A stretch of DNA of 58,976 nt, taken from Symbiobacterium thermophilum. GTDB lineage: Bacteria > Bacillota > Sulfobacillia > DYFQ01. The stretch spans positions 1 to 58,976 of the forward strand of contig DYFQ01000016.1 of assembly GCA_020725105.1 (NCBI GenBank), given 5' to 3'. Shown here piece by piece: positions 17,371-25,945 of this stretch. Numbering within the stretch: the stretch's first letter is position 1; every line of letters starts with the position of its first letter. Both the position numbers and the translations under genes were made by a program. The notes under the pieces were generated by a model that saw only the letters and a program-made list of their open reading frames with translations, was not told the origin of the DNA and searched no databases.

Positions 17371-18750
17371 GTGGAGCAGCGGACGGCGCTGGACCTGGCG
17401 GCCGAGATCCGGACCCTGCAGACGGCGGGCCACGAGACGGCGCTGCGGGAGCTGCTGGAGCAACTCCACCCGGCCGACCTGGCGGAGGTTCTGGAGGAAC
17501 TCGACGAGGCCGACCGGGCCGCCACCCTCCAGGCGCTCGACGCCGAGCGGGCCGCCATGGCCGTGGAGGCGCTGGACGTGGACGACCAGGTGGTGGTGCT
17601 CCGCCTCCTCGACCGCCGCAGGGTGTCGGAGATCCTCTCCCACATGTCCAACGACGACGTGGCCGACCTGCTGGGCGACTTGCCGCCGGAAGAGGCCGGG
17701 CAGTTCCTGGGTCTGATGGAACGGGAGGAGGCCCGGGATATCCGGGAACTGCTCCAGTACCCGGAGGACACGGCCGGCGGGATCATGACCACCGAGTTCG
17801 TGTCGGTTCCCGCCGTGGCCACCGCGGCCCAGACCATCGACCTTCTGCGGCGCCTGGCTCCGGACGCGGAGACCGCCTACTATGTCTACGTGGTGGACGA
17901 GCAGGGTCGGCTGGCCGGGGTGCTTTCCCTCAGAGACCTGATTGTGGCCCCCCCGGAGACCAGCGTCGGGGCGATCATGAACCCCAACGTCATCAGCGTC
18001 ACCGCCGACACCGACCAGGAAGAGGTGGCGCGGCAGGTTTCCAAGTACGACTTCCTGGCCATGCCGGTGGTCGACGCCGAGCGGCGGCTCCTGGGCATCG
18101 TGACCTTCGACGACGTCATGGACGTCCTCGAGGAAGAGGCGACCGAGGACATCTACCTCCTGGGAGCGGCCGGCGTCGAGGAGGACGTCGACATCCTCCG
18201 GCTGGGACCCTGGAAGCGGGCCACGCGGCGCCTGCCCTGGCTGGTGCTGCTGCTCTTCGGCCAGCTGGTGGCGGCCAACGTGATCGCCGGCTTCAGTTCG
18301 GCGCTGGAGGCGATGGTGGCCCTGGCCTACTTCATCCCCATCCTGGCCGGGATGGGCGGCAACGTGGGCACCCAGTCGCTGGCCGTGGCCGTGAGGGGCC
18401 TGGCCACCGGGGAACTCAGCCGGCGCGACATCTTCCGGGCGCTGATGGTGGAGATCCAGACCGGGCTCTTGCTGGGCGTCAGTACGGGCACCCTCATCTT
18501 CCTGGTGGCCCTGGCGTGGCAGGGGATTCCCCTCCTGGGGCTGGTGGTCGGGCTGGCCATGACGCTATCGATGACCGTGGCGGCCCTGGTGGGCACCCTG
18601 GTGCCCATGGTTCTGGAGCGGTTCGGCGTCGACCCCGCCGTCGCCTCGGGGCCGTTTGTCACCACCAGCCTGGACGTGACGGGCCTCTTCATCTACCTCG
18701 GGCTGGCCACCGTCTTCCTGCGGACCGTGGGCCTCACGCTGGCCGGCTAG
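17371..18750 (+). CDS. mgtE: Magnesium transporter MgtE
   Basis: A 459-aa MgtE. The cytoplasmic superhelical N domain (about 10-130, with HPADLAEVLEELDEADR and EILSHMSNDDVADLLGDLP) is followed by two CBS domains (about 140-260, with YPEDTAGGIMTTEFVSVP and MNPNVISVTADTDQEEVARQ). Five transmembrane helices then form the Mg2+ pore, including FIPILAGMGGNVGTQS. The N and CBS domains close the channel when cytoplasmic Mg2+ is high. GTG 17371 is chosen because GGGGAGGGGG lies just upstream. The leader may add transcriptional control. Confidence 0.95.
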   Translation: MEQRTALDLAAEIRTLQTAGHETALRELLEQLHPADLAEVLEELDEADRAATLQALDAERAAMAVEALDVDDQVVVLRLLDRRRVSEILSHMSNDDVADLLGDLPPEEAGQFLGLMEREEARDIRELLQYPEDTAGGIMTTEFVSVPAVATAAQTIDLLRRLAPDAETAYYVYVVDEQGRLAGVLSLRDLIVAPPETSVGAIMNPNVISVTADTDQEEVARQVSKYDFLAMPVVDAERRLLGIVTFDDVMDVLEEEATEDIYLLGAAGVEEDVDILRLGPWKRATRRLPWLVLLLFGQLVAANVIAGFSSALEAMVALAYFIPILAGMGGNVGTQSLAVAVRGLATGELSRRDIFRALMVEIQTGLLLGVSTGTLIFLVALAWQGIPLLGLVVGLAMTLSMTVAALVGTLVPMVLERFGVDPAVASGPFVTTSLDVTGLFIYLGLATVFLRTVGLTLAG

Positions 18751-18816
18751 CTCCCGCTCCACGGCAAGGTTCTGGCCCGGACCCGTCGAAGCCTGGCGCT
18801 CGAGGGGGGGCTGCCC

Positions 18817-19629
18817 GTGGCCCTGTACAAGGTCGAGGCCGTGGTGCTGCGGACCCGTGAGTACGGCGAGGCCGACAAGATCGTCACCCTCTACAGCCGG
18901 GAAGAGGGGAAGCTGCACGGGATCGCCAAAGGAGCCCGCCGGCCCCGCAGCCGGCTGGCCGGCGGGATGCAGCCTTTCACCCACGTCCGGCTGATGCTGT
19001 GGCGGGGCCGGAACCTGGACACCGTGAGCCAGTGCGAGATCGTGGCGGCCTTCGGCCCCCTGCGGGAAGACCTGACCCGGCTGGCCCACGCCAGCTACGT
19101 GGTGGACCTGGTGGACGAGGTGACCCGGGAGCGGGACGCCAACCAGGATCTCTTTCTCACCTTGCTCGGCACGCTTCACCTGCTCGCCTGGGACCAGCGG
19201 CCGGTGCTGGCCACCAGGATGTTCGAGGCCCGGCTGCTGGTCCTGTCCGGGTTCCGGCCCGTCCTCGATCAGTGCGCCGGGTGCCAGGGGTCGCTGGGCG
19301 CCGACGGGCGGCGCTGGTTCAGCGCCGCCGCCGGCGGCCTGGTGTGCCCCAACTGCCGGGTGCGGGAACGGCACGCCATTGCCGTCTCGGGCGGGACCGT
19401 CGCGGCGCTCGGGCACCTGCTCACGGCCGACCTGCGCCGGCTGGGGGTGCTGCGCCCGTCGACCCAGATCGAGCGGGAACTGGAGGCCGTGCTCCGGGCC
19501 GCCTGGGACTACCGGATCGAGCGACCCCTGCGCTCGCTGGCCTTTCTCGCCGCCGTTCGGGAGACGCCGCCTCCGGCGAAGGTGGCCAAGGGCCCGCCGG
19601 CACAGGGCGTCAGGCCGGAAGAGGATTGA
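18817..19629 (+). CDS. recO: DNA repair protein RecO
   Basis: A 270-aa RecO, which with RecF and RecR loads RecA onto SSB-coated single-stranded DNA. The N-terminal OB fold begins LYKVEAVVLRTREYGEADKIV and includes GKLHGIAKGARRPRSR. A helical middle follows, and then a four-Cys zinc ribbon, CAGCQGSLGA and GGLVCPNC, at about residues 150-186. Length and motifs are standard. It starts at GTG 18817 after a GGGGGGG run. Its usual downstream neighbour glyQS is displaced by 3.2 kb of accessory DNA. Confidence 0.95.
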   Translation: MALYKVEAVVLRTREYGEADKIVTLYSREEGKLHGIAKGARRPRSRLAGGMQPFTHVRLMLWRGRNLDTVSQCEIVAAFGPLREDLTRLAHASYVVDLVDEVTRERDANQDLFLTLLGTLHLLAWDQRPVLATRMFEARLLVLSGFRPVLDQCAGCQGSLGADGRRWFSAAAGGLVCPNCRVRERHAIAVSGGTVAALGHLLTADLRRLGVLRPSTQIERELEAVLRAAWDYRIERPLRSLAFLAAVRETPPPAKVAKGPPAQGVRPEED

Positions 19630-19638
19630 GGAGGACCG

Positions 19639-20037
19639 TGGAACGAAGACGACAACTACTGGAACACGCCCGACCATCCTGAGCGCCCCAGACGGCTATT
19701 CACAGATCTGGCGCGATTCATGCCAGAGGCTCAAGCGGCTTATTACAACGACTACAACGGAGGCAAAGACCAGTTTGGTCGTACTGTCCTGAACCCGGCA
19801 GGTGTCGGTCTTTCTCACGAGACAGCCAAGAGGCTAGGAGTCACGGTACGCGTCTCCTGGGGGAGCCTTCTACTCCGCGCCCCTAGGAGTCTAGCGGGAC
19901 GTCTTGCTCCCAAAGAACGGAGGAACTGGATCTGGGACGCACAGGTCTGTTGCTTGGCAACCTCCCTGGTCGCACTGGTAGGTGTAGCTCTGCTGCTGCG
20001 GGAAAGCCGGGCCCTCTCCGCTTCGCTCCGGCCTTGA
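19639..20037 (+). pseudogene. Fragment of a decayed gene directly after recO
   Basis: The frame that continues after the recO stop has no start codon until ATG 19720 yet reads as protein-like sequence, with WNEDDNYWNTPDHPERPRR, YYNDYNGGKDQFGR and TVLNPAGVGLSHETAKRLGV. The last part weakly resembles the C-terminal region of RlpA or 3D-type cell-wall proteins (NPxGVDLSxxxAxxLG). After about 19900 the translation loses protein character. I read it as the remnant of a truncated gene; the family suggestion is low confidence. Confidence 0.4.
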
Positions 20038-20090
20038 CGCTGGGCCTCGGCTTCCATTCCGCACCCTATCGAAGAACCACGTTTGCCCCC

Positions 20091-20270
20091 GTGATCGAAG
20101 TACCCGTCGACCCCAAGCAGGTGGAGGAGTGGCAGGCCGCCTCCGACCGAGGGCATATGCCTTGGCGCGTCAACCCCGTTGGCGTCGCCTTCGCCTTCCT
20201 CGTGGACACAACAGGAGATAAGGACGAGGCTTACCCGGACAGAGACGGGAGCATCTACCCGCGAAACTAA
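20091..20270 (+). other. Unrecognised 59-codon fragment, possibly gene remnant
   Basis: From GTG 20091 the frame gives VIEVPVDPKQVEEWQAASD, then GHMPWRVNPVGVAFAFLVD and an acidic end, IYPRN. The composition is protein-like and unlike the flanking frames, but there is no good ribosome site. I do not recognise the family. It may belong to the same decayed locus as the previous fragment. Confidence 0.3.
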
Positions 20271-20282
20271 CCGCGGGTGCCT

Positions 20283-20316
20283 CGGTCGGGGTTGCCTACC
20301 GAAGCTTGACACGGAC
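20283..20316 (+). repeat. 34-bp direct repeat, left copy
   Basis: This 34-bp sequence is repeated at 22417-22450 with a single mismatch (A at 20298, G in the other copy). It begins CGGTCGGGGTTGCCT and ends GAAGCTTGACACGGAC. The two copies bracket the RiPP cassette and the transposase remnant, so they may be attachment-site-like duplications left by insertion. Confidence 0.85.
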
Positions 20317-20402
20317 GAACCATTCATGCCACTTGACGGGACGGACTATTTCCGCAACGATAAAATCAAGGGGAAAAGTGTCAAGAGGAGGGCGAAAGAC
20401 TG

Positions 20403-20558
20403 ATGGCCCCGAGCATCAAACAGGTTGACCTAGAGCACATGGCAGTGGGCGCTGCCGACCTCGCCGACAGCCTGATGTTCGACGGAGTGGGTGCGTGTCG
20501 GCCGTATACCTGCTGCGAAGACGATTGTGACGACGCGTGTCGCTGTGACGGCCGGTAG
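20403..20558 (+). CDS. Cys-rich RiPP precursor peptide
   Basis: A 51-aa peptide starting at ATG 20403, with AGGAGGG ten bases upstream. Residues 1-31 form an acidic, helix-prone leader (IKQVDLEHMAVGAADLADSL, then MFDGVGA). Residues 32-51 form a core with six cysteines (C32, C37, C38, C42, C46, C48) and five acidic residues, in segments CRPYTCC, EDDCDDAC and RCDGR. A radical SAM/SPASM maturase starts 28 bp downstream. By analogy with sactipeptides and ranthipeptides the Cys residues are probable crosslink sites. No dedicated protease or exporter gene is adjacent. The precursor reading is inference from size, composition and context; no family match is claimed. Confidence 0.8.
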   Translation: MAPSIKQVDLEHMAVGAADLADSLMFDGVGACRPYTCCEDDCDDACRCDGR

Positions 20559-20586
20559 GCTGGTCCTCCAAGACTAGAGAGAGTCG

Positions 20587-21831
20587 ATGCTACGTAGGGT
20601 CTTCAAGGTCGGCGTCCCCGACGAGGGGTTGCTGGTCATTGTTCCCACGCTCAACAAAGTGTACCTCCTGCCCGATTCGGCTCCGCCTGTCCCGGACTTT
20701 GTGCAGGACGACGAGCCCGGCGACGAGACGGAGCTACTCTTGCAGGCCGATGCTTCGTTTGACTACCCCAGTGTCATGTTCCTGCTTACCACAAGGTGTA
20801 ACCTCCGGTGCATCTACTGCTACGCCCAGGCTGGCGACGCCGACCTTACGATGCCCCTGTCGGTCGCCGAGCGGGCCGTGGACTATGTGGTCGGCAATGC
20901 GCTTGAGCGCGGGCAGAAAGCATGGATCAGGTTTCACGGCGGGGGCGAGCCAACCGTCGCCTGGGACGAACTGGTCGGCATCGTCAACTACGCCAACCGC
21001 CGCGCCCCTGGCGCGGTCGAGTTTTCGATCACTACTAACGGTGTACTAAACCCCACCCAGAGGCAGTTTCTGGCCGATCATATGGCCTACGTAAACCTTT
21101 CCATGGACGGCCCGCCGCATCTGCAGAACTTGCAGCGGCCACTAGCCAGCGGTGGCGGTTCATTTGAGCGAGTGATAGAGACCGCTAGGTTCTTCTACGA
21201 CAGGGGCGTCAAGTTCGGCGTCAGGATCTCGGTGACGGGCCACTCCGTGGCAGAGATGCCGGATACCGTTGGCTTTTTTGGCAGAAACTTCCCGGGTATA
21301 GGCGTGGCGGTTGAGCCCATTGACATATGCGGCCGGTGCGCTCAATCGGGAATCGACAGCTACGAACTGCCGGGATTCGCCAGGCTGTACTTGGAAGCAA
21401 GGATGGAAGCTGAAAAGTATGATTTGCGGCTCCGGTACAGCTCCACCGACCTCAGACGGGTAGGGCTCCGCTACTGCGGCACAAGCGCCAACAACTTCAT
21501 CATCACACCGGAAGGGTACGTGACCGCCTGTTCCCGGGTGTGCCGGCTGCAGGACCCCGGTTCGGAGCTCTTCGTCTTCGGGCACTATGATCGGACTGCA
21601 GGCAGGTTCGTGTTTGACGCCGAAAAGCACCGGTACCTACAGGAGTTCAGGGTGGACAACATGCCCGCCTGCCGCGACTGCTTTGCGGCCTGGCTGTGCA
21701 AGGGTGACTGCCCAATGGCCAGATATAACTATAACTCCGGCGACGTGCTGACCGGCGTAAGCCCCCGCTGTGAGGAGATCAGGCACATCACCCTGGGTCT
21801 GCTGTTGGAACGCCTGGGCGTCGCCCGCTGA
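20587..21831 (+). CDS. Radical SAM/SPASM peptide maturase
   Basis: A 414-aa radical SAM enzyme. A 60-residue N-terminal domain (VFKVGVPDEGLLVIVPTLNK) precedes the cluster motif CNLRCIYC (C71, C75, C78), the SAM-binding GGGEPT (118-123), FSITTNG and YVNLSMDGPP. The SPASM region carries C297, C315, C319, C362, C365, C371, C375 and C395, enough for two auxiliary 4Fe-4S clusters. An extra CGRC pair lies at 248-251. Such enzymes install thioether or C-C links in Cys-rich peptides. It lies directly behind the 51-aa Cys-rich peptide, its likely substrate. Codon use looks less GC-biased than the flanking housekeeping genes, consistent with transfer. Confidence 0.93.
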   Translation: MLRRVFKVGVPDEGLLVIVPTLNKVYLLPDSAPPVPDFVQDDEPGDETELLLQADASFDYPSVMFLLTTRCNLRCIYCYAQAGDADLTMPLSVAERAVDYVVGNALERGQKAWIRFHGGGEPTVAWDELVGIVNYANRRAPGAVEFSITTNGVLNPTQRQFLADHMAYVNLSMDGPPHLQNLQRPLASGGGSFERVIETARFFYDRGVKFGVRISVTGHSVAEMPDTVGFFGRNFPGIGVAVEPIDICGRCAQSGIDSYELPGFARLYLEARMEAEKYDLRLRYSSTDLRRVGLRYCGTSANNFIITPEGYVTACSRVCRLQDPGSELFVFGHYDRTAGRFVFDAEKHRYLQEFRVDNMPACRDCFAAWLCKGDCPMARYNYNSGDVLTGVSPRCEEIRHITLGLLLERLGVAR

Positions 21832-21930
21832 CCCAGTCAATTGTTATACTCCCATTAGCCGCATTCAGTTAGGTTCAGGATGGTGCCTTGACGGCACCGT
21901 CACACTTCGTCTTTCAGCGCTTGCACCTCG

Positions 21931-22380
21931 TTGACCGCCTGGCAGACGACCAGGCCCTGCCGCGCCCTCCCCATCACCTTCGGCGGGCGCCGGGAGAAGG
22001 TGCGGGCACTACGGCAGTATCTGGAGGCCAACTGGGAGGGCATCCGGACCTCGGAGGAAGCCGAGCGGCTGGGGGCCATCGAAGGCCAGGTGTTCCACCA
22101 GGTGGCCCGGCGGATGAAGCGGCACGGGGCGCGGTGGAGCTCGGCGGGAGCTGATCATCTGGCGCGCTTGCTGGCGGCCCGGGCCAACGGCGAGCTCTCG
22201 GAGTTCACGCCGCGGGCGCGGCCGATGGACCAAAAGCTCCTCAAGCGCCTGGCAACAACACCGGTCCTGGTCTCAGAGGTGCCGGCGGCCATGCGTGATG
22301 ATCCGGCCACCTGGCTGCGGGCCTCACCGCCGGCGCTTGAGGGCCCGCGCGCCGCGAAGCCCTGGGTCAACTGTGCCTGA
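21931..22380 (+). pseudogene. C-terminal remnant of a UPF0236/ISLre2-type transposase
   Basis: The translation contains YLEANWEGIRTSEEAERLGA, IEGQVFHQVARRMKRHGARW and SSAGADHLARLLAARANGEL, which match the C-terminal signature of UPF0236 proteins, now regarded as ISLre2-family transposases (nW..., lGaiEg.v.h..arRMK..g..Ws..Ga..la.ll). The N-terminal two thirds are missing and the start of this frame is not related, so the gene is truncated. No terminal inverted repeats are visible. It lies between the RiPP maturase and the right copy of the 34-bp repeat. Confidence 0.7.
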
Positions 22381-22416
22381 GAGAGATCGCCCGGACACCG
22401 CGGATCGCGTGATTGC

Positions 22417-22450
22417 CGGTCGGGGTTGCCTGCCGAAGCTTGACACGGAC
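22417..22450 (+). repeat. 34-bp direct repeat, right copy
   Basis: Second copy of the repeat seen at 20283-20316 (33 of 34 bases identical). It ends 16 bp before the -35 box of the glyQS promoter and itself contains a TTGACA hexamer (22440-22445). The insertion therefore abuts the control region of an essential gene. Confidence 0.85.
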
Positions 22451-22466
22451 CGGAGAAACCGCGGAT

Positions 22467-22495
22467 TTGACAGAAGCCGAGTCGGTTGGTAGCAT
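22467..22495 (+). promoter_or_regulatory. Sigma-A promoter of the glyQS operon
   Basis: A perfect TTGACA, a 17-nt spacer and TAGCAT precede the T-box leader. Transcription should begin close to 22502, about 300 nt before glyQ. Confidence 0.8.
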
Positions 22496-22501
22496 CGCTT
22501 C

Positions 22502-22757
22502 AGGAACAGTATTGGGACCAGCAACGCGGGCGACGACGGAGAAGAGTAGCCGGTAACGCGCCGTTCCAAGGGAGCCGGGTCAGCGACTGCAAGCCCGGCG
22601 GCGGCCCCCGGCGAAGGGGCTCCCGAGCCCGGAGCGCCACGAGGGGGTTCCGCGTCCAGCCTTCCGGCAGCGACCCGGGACCAACCAGGGTGGAACCGCG
22701 GGAGGAGCCTCCCGTCCCTGGCCGTTTCGGCAGGGCGGGGGGATTTTTGGTTTGTGG
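22502..22757 (+). promoter_or_regulatory. Glycine T-box riboswitch
   Basis: The leader contains the diagnostic T-box AGGGTGGAACCGCG (22687-22700), which pairs with the acceptor end of uncharged tRNA. A competing GC stem follows, CGGGAG with CTCCCG, and then a terminator stem, CCCT-GCCG with CGGC-AGGG, ending in ATTTTT (to about 22752). Upstream are the GGAGAAGAGTA element and AGGGAGCCGGG with CTGCAAGCCCGG, typical of stem I. Candidate GGC glycine specifier codons lie at 22597-22605. Uncharged tRNA-Gly would stabilise the antiterminator and allow glyQS transcription. The exact specifier position is not certain. Confidence 0.93.
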
Positions 22758-22802
22758 GCGTGCCCGGCGTGGGCACCCGGGCCGTCCCGAGGGGGGATGG
22801 GC

Positions 22803-23732
22803 ATGGCCCTCAGCTTTCAGGCCGTCGTCCAGGCCCTGGACGCCTTCTGGGCGGAACAGGGCTGCGTGATCGCCCAGCCCTACGACGTGGAGGTCGGGGC
22901 CGGCACCATGAACCCCGCCACCTACCTCCGGGCGCTGGGCCCCGAGCCGTGGCGCGTCGCGTACGTGGAGCCATCGCGGCGGCCGGCCGACGGCCGGTAC
23001 GGGGAGAACCCGAACCGACTCTACCAGCACAACCAGTACCAGGTGATCCTGAAACCCTCGCCGCCCGACGTGCAGGAACTGTACCTGGAGAGCCTCCGCC
23101 GGCTGGGGGTCAACCCCCTGGAGCACGACATCCGGTTCGTCGAGGATAACTGGGAGGCGCCGACCCTGGGCGCGTGGGGCCTGGGCTGGGAGGTGTGGCT
23201 CGACGGGCTGGAGATCACCCAGTTTACCTACTTCCAGCAGGTGGGCGGGTTTGACTGCCGCCCGGTCTCCGCCGAACTCACCTATGGGCTCGAGCGGCTG
23301 GCCGCCTACATCCAGGGCAAGGATAACGTCTTTGACATCGAGTGGGGCCACGGGATCACCTTCGGGGAACTGTTCAAGGGCTTTGAGTACGAGCAGTCGG
23401 TCTACGCCTTCGAACTGGCCGACGTCGCGTCGCTGCGCCAGTGGTTCGAGGGCTTCGAACGAGAGGCGGTCCGGTGCCTGGACCGGGGGCTGGTGGCGCC
23501 CGGCTACGACTACGTGCTGAAGTGCTCCCACCTCTTCAACCTGCTGGACGCCAGGGGGGCGGTGAGCGTTGCCGAGCGCACCCGGTACCTGGGGCGGGTC
23601 AGGGTCATCGCCCGGCGGGCGGCCGAGGCCTGGCTGAAGCAGCGGGAGGACCTCGGCTTTCCGCTGCTGCGCCGGGGCGACGAGGCCCGCGAAGCCGTTC
23701 CCGCGGCAGCTGAGAGGGGGGAAGGGGCGTGA
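22803..23732 (+). CDS. glyQ: Glycyl-tRNA synthetase alpha subunit
   Basis: A 309-aa class II synthetase alpha chain, the catalytic half of the alpha2-beta2 bacterial enzyme that charges tRNA-Gly. Landmarks include [40 protein letters not shown] (class II motif 2 region), [20 protein letters not shown] and [16 protein letters not shown] 22803 is chosen over ATG 22797 because GAGGGGGG lies six bases before it. It is controlled by the T-box upstream and overlaps glyS by four bases. Confidence 0.97.
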   Translation: MALSFQAVVQALDAFWAEQGCVIAQPYDVEVGAGTMNPATYLRALGPEPWRVAYVEPSRRPADGRYGENPNRLYQHNQYQVILKPSPPDVQELYLESLRRLGVNPLEHDIRFVEDNWEAPTLGAWGLGWEVWLDGLEITQFTYFQQVGGFDCRPVSAELTYGLERLAAYIQGKDNVFDIEWGHGITFGELFKGFEYEQSVYAFELADVASLRQWFEGFEREAVRCLDRGLVAPGYDYVLKCSHLFNLLDARGAVSVAERTRYLGRVRVIARRAAEAWLKQREDLGFPLLRRGDEAREAVPAAAERGEGA

Positions 23733-25909
23733 CCCGATCCACGGCCTCGGTACGGGGGCTGGTAGATCGGTACATCGAGGCCACCGGGCGGGCCGACTTG
23801 TTGCTGGAGATCGGTACCGAGGAGATTCCCGCCCGGTTCATCGACGGGGCCCTGGAGGGCCTGGCGGCCGCCGCCCGGGGAACCTTCGCCGAGCACGGCC
23901 TGGAGTTCGGGGCCGTCCGGACCATGGGCACCCCCCGCCGGCTGGCGCTCTGTGTGACCGACCTGCGCCTCAGGCAGGAGGACCGGGTCACCGAGGTGCG
24001 CGGCCCCTCCCGCCAGGCCGCCTTTGATGCCGAGGGCCGGCCCACCCGGGCGGCGCTCGGCTTTGCCCGGGCCCAGGGGGTGGACGTGGCGGACCTGGAG
24101 GTCCGCTCCACCCCCGCCGGGGACTACGTCTTTGCCGTGCGCCGCGAGGCCGGCCGGCCCGCCGCCCAGGTGCTGGCCGAGGGGTTGCCGGAGCTTGTAG
24201 CCAGGCTGGAGTTTCCCAGGACCATGCGCTGGGGGCGGGGCGACTTCGCCTTCGTCCGGCCCATCCACTGGGTGGTGGCGCTGCTGGGCAAGGACGAGGT
24301 CCGGTTCAGCGTGGCCGGGGTGGCGTCGGGGCGCTGTAGCCGGGGTCACCGCTTCCTCCACCCCGGCCCGGTGGAGATTGACGGGCCCTCGGCCTACGTG
24401 GCGACGATGGAGGCCGCCCGGGTCCTGGTCGACCCGGCCGCGCGCAGAGAACGCATCCGGTCGCAGGTGGAGGCGGCGGCCCGGGCCGCCGGCGGGCGGG
24501 CCGCCGTCGACGAGACGCTCCTGACCGAGGTGACGCACCTGGTGGAGTGGCCCGAAGCCGTCACGGGGCGCTTCGACGAGGCCTTTCTCGACCTGCCCGA
24601 AGCGGTGCTGGTCACGGTCATGCGCCACCACCAGCGCTACTTCCCCGTGGTGGACGAGGCGGGGCGCCTGCTCCCGGCCTTCGTCACCGTGGCCAACGGG
24701 ATCGCCGGCCAGGCGGTACGCCTGGGCAACGAGGGAGTGCTCCGCGCCCGCCTGGCGGACGCCAGGTTCTTCCACGACGAGGACCTCAAAGCGCCCCTGG
24801 CCGAGCGGGTCGAGAGGCTCGGCGAGGTCGGCTTCGTGGAGGGCCTGGGCAGTATGCGCGACAAGGTGGAGCGGGTCCGGACGCTGGCGCGGCACCTGGT
24901 GGAAGCCGCCGGGCATCCGGACGCGGCCGGGCTTCCGGCCGCGTCCGGGCTTCCGGCGGTGGTGGACCGGGCGGCGCTTCTCTGCAAGGCCGACCTGGTC
25001 ACCCAGATGGTGCGGGAACTCCCGGAACTGGAAGGAGTCATGGGCCGGGAGTACGCGCTGAAGTCCGGCGAAGATCCCGCCGTCGCCCAGGCCATCTTCG
25101 AGCACACGCTGCCCCGCTTCGCCGGCGACGCGCTGCCGGACTCGCCGGCAGGGACCATCCTGGCCCTGGCGGATAAACTGGATACCGTGGCAGCCTGCTT
25201 CGCGGCGGGAATCCGGCCCACCGGCTCCCAGGACCCGTACGGCCTCCGCCGCCAGGCCCTGGGCGTGGTACAGGTGCTGCTCAAGGCCGGCCTGCCCCTC
25301 GACCTGGCCGACCTGGTCGACCGGGCCCTGGCCGGGTTCGGGCCCGCCGCCCCGAACGCGGAGGGGACGGCGCCTGACCGGGAGCCGGACCGGGCGTCGG
25401 TCCGCCGGGACCTGCTCGAGTTCTTCAGCGCCCGCCTGCGGACGGTGCTCGACGAGGCCGGCATCAGCTACGACGTGGCCGACGCGGTGCTCGACCGGGG
25501 GCCCGGCGCGCCCGTGGTGACCCTGGCCCGCGCCCGCGCGCTGCAAGAGTTCAAGGACCGGCCAGCCTTCGCCGATCTGAAGGCGGCCTACATCCGCGTG
25601 TCCGGCCTGGGCGAGAAGGCGCCCCACGCGCGGGTGGCAGCGGAGCGGTTCACCGAGCCCGCGGAGCGGGCCCTGTGGGACGCCTTCCAGCAAGCCTGGG
25701 CCGGCGGCGCGCGGGCGCTGGAGCGGGGCGACTACGGCGCCTACCTCGAGACCATGGCGGCACTGCGGCCCGAGGTGGACCGGTTCTTCGACGGCGTGCT
25801 GGTGATGACGGACGACCCGGCCGTCCGCGAAAACCGCCTGGCGCTGCTCCGCCGCGTCCTCGAGGCCATGAACGCCGTGGGCCACGTGGGGAAGTTGGTC
25901 GGCCCGTGA
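23729..25909 (+). CDS. glyS: Glycyl-tRNA synthetase beta subunit
   Basis: A 726-aa beta chain, which binds tRNA-Gly. The N-terminal [19 protein letters not shown], the tract [20 protein letters not shown] and the central [10 protein letters not shown] are diagnostic. [14 protein letters not shown] and a C-terminal anticodon-binding helical domain follow. A 24-residue N-terminal extension precedes the usual start region. The GTG start overlaps the glyQ stop. An alternating run encoding [16 protein letters not shown] near residue 395 comes from a short internal DNA repeat (24910-24955). Confidence 0.97.
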   Translation: MTRSTASVRGLVDRYIEATGRADLLLEIGTEEIPARFIDGALEGLAAAARGTFAEHGLEFGAVRTMGTPRRLALCVTDLRLRQEDRVTEVRGPSRQAAFDAEGRPTRAALGFARAQGVDVADLEVRSTPAGDYVFAVRREAGRPAAQVLAEGLPELVARLEFPRTMRWGRGDFAFVRPIHWVVALLGKDEVRFSVAGVASGRCSRGHRFLHPGPVEIDGPSAYVATMEAARVLVDPAARRERIRSQVEAAARAAGGRAAVDETLLTEVTHLVEWPEAVTGRFDEAFLDLPEAVLVTVMRHHQRYFPVVDEAGRLLPAFVTVANGIAGQAVRLGNEGVLRARLADARFFHDEDLKAPLAERVERLGEVGFVEGLGSMRDKVERVRTLARHLVEAAGHPDAAGLPAASGLPAVVDRAALLCKADLVTQMVRELPELEGVMGREYALKSGEDPAVAQAIFEHTLPRFAGDALPDSPAGTILALADKLDTVAACFAAGIRPTGSQDPYGLRRQALGVVQVLLKAGLPLDLADLVDRALAGFGPAAPNAEGTAPDREPDRASVRRDLLEFFSARLRTVLDEAGISYDVADAVLDRGPGAPVVTLARARALQEFKDRPAFADLKAAYIRVSGLGEKAPHARVAAERFTEPAERALWDAFQQAWAGGARALERGDYGAYLETMAALRPEVDRFFDGVLVMTDDPAVRENRLALLRRVLEAMNAVGHVGKLVGP

Positions 25910-25945
25910 AGGAAGCTTCTGGGAAAGTCGAGAAAGGTCTGGAGC

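Noticed and set aside
24905-24960. Short alternating CGGACGCGGCCGGGCTTCC-type repeat in glyS
   Set aside because: It encodes [10 protein letters not shown] in frame within glyS and looks like a local replication-slippage repeat rather than a regulatory element.
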